From assembly GCF_004000255.1 (NCBI RefSeq), contig NZ_RCIQ01000030.1, positions 1 through 41,253 of the forward strand: 41,253 nucleotides of DNA, in the 5' to 3' direction. Under the pieces are notes generated by a model that saw only the letters and a list, made by a program, of their open reading frames with translations, did no database searches and had not been told where the DNA came from. The position numbers and the translations under genes are program-made. Positions 1 through 6,752 of the stretch are shown here, piece after piece (position 1 is the stretch's first letter; each line of letters begins with the position of its first letter). The stretch comes from Nioella ostreopsis. GTDB taxonomy: Bacteria > Pseudomonadota > Alphaproteobacteria > Rhodobacterales > Rhodobacteraceae.

Positions 1-226
1 CAAACAAAACCCGCAAGCGCTTTTTTGCAGAAATATGAAGATTTTTCGCAAGAGTCGTGAAATCTTAAATAATTCAGATAGTTAGATCACAAACCACACA
101 AGATGTTCCGCGCCAACGGGGCTTTCGATGCTGCTCTGCGGCATCAACCTGCCGACTCGCCTTCCAACATTTTGGGTTATCCCCCGACTTACCCCCAGTT
201 TCTGGGATTCACCGGGGTGAATCAGG
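1..226. other. Left-edge intergenic region, AT-rich
   Basis: No convincing gene is seen here. The first 100 bases are clearly richer in A and T than anything else nearby and contain several A or T runs, which is more typical of an upstream regulatory region than of coding sequence in this genome. It could drive a leftward gene lying beyond the window edge, but no start codon or ribosome site for such a gene is visible. The short rightward open frame starting near 103 has no recognisable protein features and overlaps msrQ. Confidence 0.4.
194..223. repeat. Two adjacent small hairpins downstream of msrQ
   Basis: CCCAG (194-198) pairs with CTGGG (202-206) around a TTT loop, and GATTCACC (206-213) pairs with GGTGAATC (216-223). 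They lie just past the msrQ stop codon and may act as a 3' end or mRNA-stabilising structure for the leftward transcript. There is no T tract on the minus strand, so a classical intrinsic terminator is not supported. Confidence 0.4.
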
Positions 227-832
227 TCAGGATCGAGCGACTCGGCGGGTCATCCAGAGGGCGCGCATCGCCACGACCCCCACGGCAATCGCCAGATAGA
301 CCAACGATTGCACGGACCAGACCTTCTCCTGCATCACGAAATGCAGACCGCCCAGGATCACCGCCACATAGGACAGCCGGTGCAGCTTGTGCCAGCGCAT
401 CCCCATCCGGCGAATGGCGGCTTTGGTCGAGGTCAGCGCCAGCGGCACCAGCATCAGGAAGGCTGCCATGCCGATGGTGATATAGGGACGCTCCACCAGG
501 TCCTCGGCGATCTGCCCCCACAGGAAGGACATATCCAGCGCCAGCCATGTCAGCAGGTGCAGGCAGACATAGCCGAACCCCAGCAGCCCGAAGGCGCGGC
601 GGAACTTCAGCAGGTTCAGCCCGGCATAGCGGCGCAAGGGCGTGACCAACAGCGTGGCGATCAGGAATTGCAGCGCGATCACCCCAAGCTCATGCTCCAG
701 CGCCTTGATCGGCTCCACCCCGAGCCCGCCATTGATGCCAAGCCACAACAGCCAGGCCGCGGGCAGGAACCCGAGGATATAGAGCGGCCATTCCGGCAGG
801 CGGCGCAGGGTCTGGTTCAGGGTGTCGATCAT
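227..832 (-). CDS. msrQ: MsrQ, haem-binding membrane subunit of methionine sulfoxide reductase
   Basis: This 201-residue integral membrane protein matches the YedZ/MsrQ family in the ferric reductase-like transmembrane superfamily. In that family the inner-membrane haem b protein passes electrons from the quinone pool or flavin to periplasmic MsrP. About six hydrophobic segments are visible, with conserved histidines in ALEHELG, CLHLLTW, WHKLHRLSY and GGLHFV that fit haem ligation. The gene follows msrP with a 9-nt gap, and a GAGG ribosome site overlaps the msrP stop codon, so the two are translated together. Its length is normal for the family (about 200). The assignment is firm because the partner gene is adjacent. 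Confidence 0.95.
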   Translation of the reverse strand: MIDTLNQTLRRLPEWPLYILGFLPAAWLLWLGINGGLGVEPIKALEHELGVIALQFLIATLLVTPLRRYAGLNLLKFRRAFGLLGFGYVCLHLLTWLALDMSFLWGQIAEDLVERPYITIGMAAFLMLVPLALTSTKAAIRRMGMRWHKLHRLSYVAVILGGLHFVMQEKVWSVQSLVYLAIAVGVVAMRALWMTRRVARS

Positions 833-841
833 GTCGGCGCC

Positions 842-1747
842 TCAGAAATACTCGGACAGGTCCATGCCCTCGTACATCGAGGCGACCTCATCCTCGTAGC
901 CGTTGAACATCAGGGTCGGGATGCGCCGGGCAAAGAGCCCGCCACCGACGCGCCGCTCACTTGCCTGGGACCAGCGGGGGTGATCCACTTCGGGGTTCAC
1001 ATTGGAATAGAAGCCGTATTCGCGGCGGTTCTGCATGTTCCAGGTGGTGGGCGGTTCCTCATCGGTCAGAGTGATGCGGACGATCGACTTGATCGACTTG
1101 AACCCGTATTTCCACGGCACCACCAATCGGATCGGCGCGCCGTTCTGGTTGGGCATCGGTTCGCCATAAAGACCGGTCGCCATCAGGGTCAGCGGGTGCA
1201 TCGCCTCGTCCAGGCGCAGACCCTCGCGATAGGGCCAGTTCAGGATCGGGCTGCGTTGGCCGGGCATTTCCTCGGGCCGCACCAGCGTTTCAAAGGCCAC
1301 ATACTGCGCGCCCTCCTGCACACCGACGCGGGTCAGCAGATCGGCCAGTTCGAACCCGTTCCACGGGATCACCATCGACCAGGCCTCCACACAGCGGAAC
1401 CGGTAGATGCGCTCTTCGATGGTCATGCCCTCCAGGATCTCAGCCAGCGAATAGACACCGGGATTGTCGACCATGCCATCAATCTCGATCTGCCACGGGT
1501 CGGTGGTCAGCATATGGGCATAGGCGGCGGGGTCGGTCTTGCCGGTGCCGAATTCGTAGAAGTTGTTGTAGCTGGTGATCTCTTCGAAGGTATTGGGTTC
1601 CAGCGCCTCCTGCGCGCGGGCCTGCCCGCCAATCAGACCGGCCCCCATCACCGCCCCAGCGCCCGCCATCAGTTGACGGCGGTTCATGAACAGACCCTTG
1701 GGGGTCACGTCCGCATGGGTCAGGTCGTTTTTCCAGCGATAGGCCAT
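842..1747 (-). CDS. msrP: MsrP, periplasmic protein-methionine-sulfoxide reductase catalytic subunit
   Basis: This is a 301-residue molybdopterin oxidoreductase of the sulfite oxidase fold (YedY/MsrP), which reduces oxidised methionines in periplasmic proteins. The twin-arginine signal ([11 protein letters not shown], residues 21-31) precedes a hydrophobic stretch ending in ARAQ, as expected for a Tat-exported cofactor enzyme. Cys119 in [10 protein letters not shown] is the family's molybdenum ligand. I place the start at 1747 because AGGAGG sits a few bases upstream; a slightly longer frame starting at 1762 would put that ribosome site inside the gene. The gene lies between a glutamate-synthase-like protein upstream and msrQ downstream, all leftward. 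Confidence 0.95.
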   Translation of the reverse strand: MAYRWKNDLTHADVTPKGLFMNRRQLMAGAGAVMGAGLIGGQARAQEALEPNTFEEITSYNNFYEFGTGKTDPAAYAHMLTTDPWQIEIDGMVDNPGVYSLAEILEGMTIEERIYRFRCVEAWSMVIPWNGFELADLLTRVGVQEGAQYVAFETLVRPEEMPGQRSPILNWPYREGLRLDEAMHPLTLMATGLYGEPMPNQNGAPIRLVVPWKYGFKSIKSIVRITLTDEEPPTTWNMQNRREYGFYSNVNPEVDHPRWSQASERRVGGGLFARRIPTLMFNGYEDEVASMYEGMDLSEYF

Positions 1748-1819
1748 TTGGTCCTCCTGCATTTGCTTGCCGCGACACTGCCAAAGAGATGGTGCGCAAC
1801 AAAGCGAAAGCAGCGGGCC

Positions 1820-3307
1820 TCACGGCATTGTTGGAATGTCGTGACCACGGGGAAAAACTTCGTGCATCGGGCGTGAGGTGCCATCGGCCATCACCAGACG
1901 CACATGGCGCCGGCGCATCAGGCGGGGTTCGGCAACCCCTACGGAATGGGCGATTGTCTCGACTTCCTTGATGATTCCCTTGGCATATCGTGCCACCCGA
2001 TCCTCTTTCACTTCGACCACCAGGCCCTTCTGAAAGCGCGGATTATGGGTGGTGATCCCGGTCGGGCAGGTGTTTTTGTTACATTTCAACGCCTGGATAC
2101 AGCCCAGCGAGAACATGAAGCCACGGGCGGATGTTACAAAATCGGCCCCTGCCGCCAGCGCCCAGGCCACATCGCCGGGATTCACCAGCTTGCCGGAGGC
2201 CACCAGCCGGATACGATCCTTCAGCCCATGCCGGTCGCGCAGGTCAGAGACCATCAGCAGGCTTTCACGGATCGACATGCCGACAAGGTCCATCAGCGGC
2301 ATGGGCGAGGCCCCGGTGCCGCCTTCCCCGCCATCGAGCGTGATGAAGTCGGGGGCGCTGTCTTCGCCACGTTCTATGATGAGGGCGAACAGGTCCTCGA
2401 ACGGCTCGGCCCCGCTGGCAACCGTCTTGATGCCGACCGGCTTGCCGGTGACCTCGCGGATATGGGCGATCATGTCCAGCAGGTCGCCCCAGTCGTCGAT
2501 CTCTATATGTCGGTTCGGCGAAAGACTGTCCTCGCCAGGAATGATGCCCCGGATCTGCGCAATCTCGGGCGTGATCTTCTCGGCCGGCAGAATGCCGCCC
2601 TTGCCGGGCTTGGCCCCCTGGGCGAGCTTCAGCTCGAACATCTTAACAGCGTCATGGGCGGCCATCTCTCGCAGCTTGTCGTCGTTCAGGCTGCCATCGG
2701 GATTGCGCACCCCATATTTGGCGGTGCCAATCTGAAAGACGATGTCGCAGCCGCCCTCAAGGTGATAGGGCGACAGCGCGCCCTCGCCGGTGTTCATCCA
2801 GATCCCGGCTTTCTTCGCCCCCCGGCTCAGCGCCTGCACCGCCGGTTTCGAAATCGCGCCATAGCTCATGCCCGAGATGTTGAAGAACGACGGCGCCATA
2901 TAGGGCTGCCGCGCCGTGGGGCCGATCATCATCGGCTCGGTCGAGGCATACTGGTTGTCCAGCGGCGGAAAGGCGGCATTGACGAAAATGGCCGTGCCGG
3001 GAATGGTCAGATCGCGGGTAGACCCGAAGGCCAGCGTGTTGGACCCCCCATCGGCGGCGTGGCTAACCCAATGTCGCTGTGCCCGGTTGAACGGCAGTTC
3101 TTCCCGGTCCATGGCAAAGAAATACTGCCGGAAGAATTCGCCAAGCGCCGTGAACAGCCCCCGGAACCGGCCAATGACCGGGTAGTTGCGCCGGATCGCG
3201 TCATGGGTCTGGGTCCGGTCATAGATCGCCAGCACAAGCACCACCAGCACCAGCACCCCCACGATCAGCAGAAAGACCTGCGCCAGAAGCTCCACAAAGG
3301 TGAACAT
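1820..3307 (-). CDS. FMN-binding glutamate synthase-family protein, membrane-anchored
   Basis: The 495-residue product corresponds to the FMN/synthase domain of the GltB large subunit without the amidotransferase domain. One N-terminal transmembrane helix (about residues 5-27) probably anchors it. The barrel is recognisable from MSYGAIS, GEGALSPYH and LDGGEGGTGASP, and a cysteine set C403-x5-C409-x4-C414 (CNKNTCPTG) resembles the 3Fe-4S site of glutamate synthase. Family members are annotated generically and the physiological substrate is not settled. I chose the start at 3307 because AAGGA lies 9 nt upstream and the next residues begin the membrane helix; the frame is open to 3343. It is the first gene of the leftward group that continues into msrP after 72 nt. 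Confidence 0.88.
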   Translation of the reverse strand: MFTFVELLAQVFLLIVGVLVLVVLVLAIYDRTQTHDAIRRNYPVIGRFRGLFTALGEFFRQYFFAMDREELPFNRAQRHWVSHAADGGSNTLAFGSTRDLTIPGTAIFVNAAFPPLDNQYASTEPMMIGPTARQPYMAPSFFNISGMSYGAISKPAVQALSRGAKKAGIWMNTGEGALSPYHLEGGCDIVFQIGTAKYGVRNPDGSLNDDKLREMAAHDAVKMFELKLAQGAKPGKGGILPAEKITPEIAQIRGIIPGEDSLSPNRHIEIDDWGDLLDMIAHIREVTGKPVGIKTVASGAEPFEDLFALIIERGEDSAPDFITLDGGEGGTGASPMPLMDLVGMSIRESLLMVSDLRDRHGLKDRIRLVASGKLVNPGDVAWALAAGADFVTSARGFMFSLGCIQALKCNKNTCPTGITTHNPRFQKGLVVEVKEDRVARYAKGIIKEVETIAHSVGVAEPRLMRRRHVRLVMADGTSRPMHEVFPRGHDIPTMP

Positions 3308-3563
3308 GCGACCAATCCTTTTCCTCGGGCAAGACCGGCGCAACTCTGCACGCGCTTCAAAGGGGTTTCAATCGCGCAGGACCGCACACGCAAGATCACA
3401 TGTTCACCACGAAGTCGTGATTGGATTTTGCAAAACGTCGTGGCTTAGGGCGAATATCCGCGACGACAAGCCCTGTTTTTAAGGGTTTTTCCAGAATCCC
3501 GAGTCATCCGGCGCGCCATTGCCCGCGTATCTCCAGTCACATTCAACCTGACAGGAGATCATC

Positions 3564-4046
3564 ATGATCCGTCGTACTTTCCTTGCTACCACCGCTGCAA
3601 TCGCGCTGTCCACCACCGCCTTTGCCGGTGGCCATTCCATGGATATCGTCGATACCGCCGTGGGCGCGGGCACATTCAATACTCTTGTGGCTGCCGTACA
3701 AGCCGCGGGCCTGGAAGAAACCCTGCGTGGCGAAGGCCCGTTCACCGTCTTCGCACCCACGGACGAAGCCTTTGCCGCCCTTCCCGAGGGCACTGTCGAA
3801 ACCCTGCTGATGGAAGAAAACCTCGATCAGCTGGTCGCGATCCTCACCTATCACGTGGTGCCCGGCGCAGTCATGTCCGGTGACCTGTCCGACGGCATGA
3901 TGGCGACCACCGTCCAGGGTGGCGAAATCGAGATCGGCACCACGGACGGCGTGACCGTGAACGGCGCCAATGTGATCGCAGCCGATATCGAAGCCTCGAA
4001 CGGCGTGATCCACGTCATCGACGCGGTGATCCTGCCAACGATGTAA
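3564..4046 (+). CDS. Exported fasciclin (FAS1) domain protein, Sec-type signal
   Basis: A 160-residue protein with a cleavable signal peptide (residues 1-21, ending TAFA) followed by a single FAS1 domain. FAS1 landmarks are [35 protein letters not shown] and the C-terminal [12 protein letters not shown]. Such proteins are secreted or surface-associated and usually mediate adhesion, though bacterial single-domain members are poorly characterised. AGGAGATCATC before the ATG gives a good ribosome site. The 256 bases upstream separate it from the divergent glutamate-synthase-like gene and must carry promoters for both; no clear consensus box is visible. A second FAS1 gene follows, separated by a terminator. 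Confidence 0.93.
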   Translation: MIRRTFLATTAAIALSTTAFAGGHSMDIVDTAVGAGTFNTLVAAVQAAGLEETLRGEGPFTVFAPTDEAFAALPEGTVETLLMEENLDQLVAILTYHVVPGAVMSGDLSDGMMATTVQGGEIEIGTTDGVTVNGANVIAADIEASNGVIHVIDAVILPTM

Positions 4047-4052
4047 GCCATT

Positions 4053-4085
4053 GGGCCCGCCTCCACCGGCGGGCCCTTTCCATTT
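4053..4085 (+). terminator. Intrinsic terminator after first fasciclin gene
   Basis: GGGCCCGCC (4053-4061) pairs perfectly with GGCGGGCCC (4068-4076) around a 6-nt loop and is followed by TTTCCATTT. It starts 6 nt after the stop codon. It separates the two fasciclin genes, so the second is either expressed by read-through or from its own promoter in a very short gap. Confidence 0.85.
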
Positions 4086-4108
4086 CCGACTTAAGGGAGG
4101 ACAGACCC

Positions 4109-4600
4109 TTGAACCGCCGTCAATTCTTCGCCACCACCGCAGGGGCCGCCGCCGCAACGCTGGCCAGCCCCGCGATCCTTTCCGCACAATCCGCGACCAT
4201 CGTCGACCTCGCCGTCGCAACGCCCGACCTGTCCACACTGGTCACCGCCGTTCAGGCGGCGGGCCTGGTCGACACGCTGTCCGGCCCCGGCAACTTCACC
4301 GTCTTCGCCCCCACGAACCGCGCCTTCGAGCATCTGCCCCATGGCGTTCTGCAAGGCCTGCTGCATGACATCCCGGCGCTGACCAATGTGCTGACCTACC
4401 ATGTGTCGGCCGCCTACTACCCGGCCTCCGCCATCCTCGGCCAACGCGGCCGCATCCCCACCGTTCAGGGCGGCTATATCAGCGCCAACGGGCAGGGTCA
4501 TGGCGTGGTCCTGAACCATTCCGCCACCGTCACTACCGCTGACGTGATGGCCTCGAACGGGGTCGTCCACATCATCGACGCCGTGCTTCTGCCAGGCTGA
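4109..4600 (+). CDS. Exported fasciclin (FAS1) domain protein, twin-arginine-type signal
   Basis: A 163-residue paralogue of the preceding gene. It begins with TTG, which is supported by AGGGAGG (4094-4100) at good spacing and by the absence of an alternative ATG before the signal sequence. The N-terminus (NRRQFFATTAG, then an alanine-rich hydrophobic core ending LSAQ) looks like a Tat signal, whereas its neighbour has a Sec signal. The FAS1 core is clear from LSTLVTAVQAAGL, FTVFAPTNRAFEHLP, LTYHVS and GVVHIIDAVLLP. The two share only moderate identity, so the duplication is old or the pair was assembled independently. Confidence 0.92.
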   Translation: MNRRQFFATTAGAAAATLASPAILSAQSATIVDLAVATPDLSTLVTAVQAAGLVDTLSGPGNFTVFAPTNRAFEHLPHGVLQGLLHDIPALTNVLTYHVSAAYYPASAILGQRGRIPTVQGGYISANGQGHGVVLNHSATVTTADVMASNGVVHIIDAVLLPG

Positions 4601-4631
4601 GACCGTCCCCAACGGCTTACGGCAGAAGAAA

Positions 4632-4661
4632 GCGCCCCCGGAGATCTCGCTCCGGGGGCGC
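4632..4661. terminator. Strong 12-bp hairpin, probable terminator (T-rich on minus side)
   Basis: GCGCCCCCGGAG (4632-4643) is the exact complement of CTCCGGGGGCGC (4650-4661), with a 6-nt loop. Read on the minus strand it is followed by TTTCTTCT; on the plus strand no T run follows. It could end the leftward nudK transcript and also serve as a 3' hairpin for the fasciclin mRNA 30 nt upstream. The stretch from 4662 to 4884 contains no recognisable gene. Confidence 0.6.
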
Positions 4662-4884
4662 GGACATGCAGCGTTTCACCGGCCAGGGTCATCCCGGCCA
4701 CTTGGCTCACATCGGCTCCGACCTTCACCAGGATCGATCACAGCCAGACCAGACGCGACCCGATAGAGCCGCAGGTCAAACCTCTCGATCAGACAATGCC
4801 CGCTATGCGGACTTTGCTGCCGTCCGGCAATTCTCCTTTAAGGCCCGCAAACGCACGTCCGCTGCTACGCTGGCGGTATTTCAG

Positions 4885-5215
4885 CTATGCTTCGATAGTG
4901 GGAATTCCGGACGCTTCCGCTTGCTTGAAGTAATTGTCAGCCCCCCGACTTTCAGCGGGCAGGCGCAGCACTGCATCGCAAATCGAAAGCAAGCGTTCCG
5001 ATATTGGGTAGAAGATCTCCTCATTAAGATCGTCCACCGGCGTCTTGCCCCAGCCGAGCGCTATACAGGCTGCGCGACCCATTCGCCGATCATTGGAATA
5101 TGGCCGGCTTCGAAGAACGGCCAAGATGCGTTCTCCAGCGTGCGTTGGTTCGCCGCCATTTTTCCGGATCGTCCCCGGTCCCTCAGCGATAGGGGCCTGA
5201 AATCAATATCAGCAT
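4885..5215 (-). pseudogene. Decayed DUF4406 (nucleoside 2-deoxyribosyltransferase-like) gene
   Basis: The reverse strand reads MLILISGPYR then a TGA (5185-5183), then continues GTGDDPEK in the same frame. A run of five A near 5161-5165 shifts the frame, after which MAANQRTLEN and AGHIPMIGEWVAQPV can be read to a TAG at 5063-5061. A second shift near 5060-5085 leads to the C-terminal part WGKTPVDDLNEEIFYPI, SERLLSICDAVLRLPAESRG and ASGIPTIEA. These pieces in order match the DUF4406 family. The start codon overlaps the nudK stop (ATGCTGA), so the intact ancestor was translationally coupled to nudK. Three lesions make a functional product very unlikely unless the assembly contains errors here. 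Confidence 0.8.
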
Positions 5216-5808
5216 GACGCGCCCTTCCTTTGAAGTTGTTCGATTACGATGTGCTGGAGAAGGATGATCGTCTTGGCATCGCGGATGTCGCCGGTGTGAA
5301 TCATCTCCATGGCTTCGCGTAGGGGGACTTCGATCACCTCGATGTCCTCGCCTTCGGCGTATTCCCCTCCGCCCTCGGCCTTCTGATCACCCAACCGGTA
5401 ATTGCCTTTGAAAAAGGCCAGGTACTCCGTGACGGAGCCAGGACTCATGTAAACGTCGTACAAGTGGGTTAGGGTATCGACCTGGAAACCGGTCTCCTCG
5501 ATCAACTCGGCTCGCATTCGCTCTTCCGGTTCGGCGCCATCGAGTAGACCGGCAGGTGTTTCCACAAGCGACTTCAACCCGCCGTTGAGGAATACAGGCA
5601 GTCTGAACTGTCGGGTCAAAACAACACATTCAGTTTCAAGGTTGTATAGCAGGCACGTCGCCCCATTCCCGCGATCATACGTTTCGCGTGTTTGCTGCTG
5701 CCACTCACCACTTCTCCGGCGCACCTCATAGCGGAATTTGGTCAACTTGCCCCAATCATCGGATAGAACTTCCTCCGAAATGGGCCGGAATGTCTCGTCA
5801 CTTGTCAT
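5209..5808 (-). CDS. nudK: NudK-type Nudix hydrolase (GDP-mannose / nucleoside diphosphate-sugar pyrophosphatase)
   Basis: The 199-residue protein resembles E. coli NudK through YDRGNGATCLLYN, VVLTRQFRLPVFLNGG, the Nudix helix ending AELIEETGF, YMSPGSVTEY and GEDIEVIEV. The family hydrolyses GDP-mannose and related nucleotide sugars to NMP plus sugar phosphate. The open frame extends to 6144, but the ATG at 5808 is preferred because it has GGAG eight bases upstream, matches family length, and leaves room for the divergent deoR-family gene that starts at 5876. Its stop codon overlaps the start of the DUF4406 pseudogene. Substrate preference is inferred from similarity and cannot be confirmed by eye. 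Confidence 0.88.
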   Translation of the reverse strand: MTSDETFRPISEEVLSDDWGKLTKFRYEVRRRSGEWQQQTRETYDRGNGATCLLYNLETECVVLTRQFRLPVFLNGGLKSLVETPAGLLDGAEPEERMRAELIEETGFQVDTLTHLYDVYMSPGSVTEYLAFFKGNYRLGDQKAEGGGEYAEGEDIEVIEVPLREAMEMIHTGDIRDAKTIILLQHIVIEQLQRKGASC

Positions 5809-5840
5809 GCAGCTTGCTCCTTCTCGTCCGCGCAGATATC

Positions 5841-5875
5841 GTGCATAAGTGTGCAGAGTCAAGAAAAGTCGTGCA
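5841..5875. promoter_or_regulatory. Helically phased GTGCA repeats between nudK and the DeoR-family gene
   Basis: GTGCA occurs at 5841, 5851 and 5871, i.e. at 10 and 20 bp spacing on one face of the helix. The intervening 10-mers also share the ending AGT (GTGCATAAGT, GTGCAGAGTC, AAGAAAAGTC). DeoR-family regulators often bind repeated sites in their own divergent control region, so an autoregulatory operator is a reasonable inference. No clear -35/-10 pair was recognised. Confidence 0.4.
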
Positions 5876-6640
5876 ATGCTGAGCCATGAACGCAAAACCC
5901 ATCTTCTCTCGATACTGTCTGAAAGCGGCAGCATCGTCGCAAAGGAAGTCAGCCGAAATTTAGGCGTGTCAGAAGATACGATCCGACGCGATCTGCGCGA
6001 GCTGGCAAAGGATGGGCGCCTTAAGCGCGTGCACGGCGGAGCGGTTCCCAACGCTCCTGCGCACGCACCCTTTTCGCGTCGGGTCGGCCTTGCCACACCG
6101 GAAAAAACCGCCATCGGAAAGCACGCGGCTGCGATGGTGGGCACTGGCCATGTGGTTTTTGTCGATGGAGGAACGACCGCGCTTCAGCTGGCGCGTCACC
6201 TCCCAGAGACGTTGAACGCGACGATCGTCACCCATAGCCCGAATGTGGCGCTGGAACTGCTTAACCACGCGAATCTGGAAGTCGAGATCGTGGGTGGCAA
6301 GCTCCTTCGTCATTCCGTTGTGACCGGCGGTGCGGCCACCATCGCTTGGCTGGATCGCTATCGCCCTGACATCTGCTTCATCGGTGCGACCGGCCTGCAC
6401 CCGGATCAGGGCATCACAACGGGCGTGAGCGAAGATGCCGAAGTCAAGCGCGCGATCATTGCTAGATCAGGTTCAGCACTCATCCTCGCATCGTCGGAAA
6501 AATTTGGCGCAGTCTCTTCTTTCGAGATCGCGGGGTGGGATGACGTAGACGGCTTGATTGTCGCGGAAGATGCCAAGGCGAGAGCTAATGAACTCTTTGC
6601 CCACCTCGGATGCGAGATACATTGCGGCGAGAAATCTTGA
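5876..6640 (+). CDS. DeoR/GlpR-family transcriptional regulator
   Basis: A 254-residue repressor-type regulator. The N-terminal winged helix-turn-helix is clear (SIVAKEVSRNLGVSEDTIRR, then DLRELAKDGRLKRVHGGAV), followed by the sugar-phosphate-sensing DeoR C-terminal domain with FVDGGTTALQLARHL, VEIVGGKLL, FIGATGLHPDQGITTG and DAEVKRAII. Effectors in the family are usually phosphorylated sugars. The ATG at 5876 gives the family's usual start; the frame is open 27 nt further upstream, but those codons fall in the repeat region. It is divergent from nudK, which suggests that it controls nudK and itself; no sugar transport operon is adjacent. Confidence 0.9.
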   Translation: MLSHERKTHLLSILSESGSIVAKEVSRNLGVSEDTIRRDLRELAKDGRLKRVHGGAVPNAPAHAPFSRRVGLATPEKTAIGKHAAAMVGTGHVVFVDGGTTALQLARHLPETLNATIVTHSPNVALELLNHANLEVEIVGGKLLRHSVVTGGAATIAWLDRYRPDICFIGATGLHPDQGITTGVSEDAEVKRAIIARSGSALILASSEKFGAVSSFEIAGWDDVDGLIVAEDAKARANELFAHLGCEIHCGEKS

Positions 6641-6704
6641 AGATATGAAGAGCGGACATTCATCCAAGCCGCAGCATTGGTCAAGTTGGGCTCAAACCTC
6701 CCAT

Positions 6705-6740
6705 TCCCAAAATCAAAGGCCCCGCCGAAGCAGGGCCTAC
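6705..6740 (-). terminator. Intrinsic terminator of clpB
   Basis: On the minus strand GGCCCTGC and GCGGGGCC (one G-U pair) close on a TTCG tetraloop, an exceptionally stable C(UUCG)G cap, followed by TTTGATTTT. It lies 15 nt past the clpB stop codon. It also faces the end of the convergent DeoR-family gene. Confidence 0.9.
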
Positions 6741-6752
6741 TCAAAAGTCTGT

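Noticed and set aside
1-100. Possible rRNA operon promoter reading leftward out of the window
   Set aside because: The AT-rich composition is suggestive but no -35/-10 pair or rRNA leader could be recognised.
308-1876. Long rightward open frame antisense to msrQ/msrP (522 codons)
   Set aside because: Its translation is His/Gln/Pro/Arg-rich with no domain, as expected opposite a GC-rich gene; msrP and msrQ on the other strand are unmistakable.
1904-3448. Long rightward frame antisense to the glutamate-synthase-like gene
   Set aside because: Antisense shadow with low-complexity translation; the minus-strand protein has clear family motifs.
4666-5217. Rightward 183-codon frame between the fasciclin genes and nudK
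   Set aside because: No ribosome site or recognisable domain, and it lies opposite the DUF4406 remnant, whose pieces are recognisable on the minus strand.
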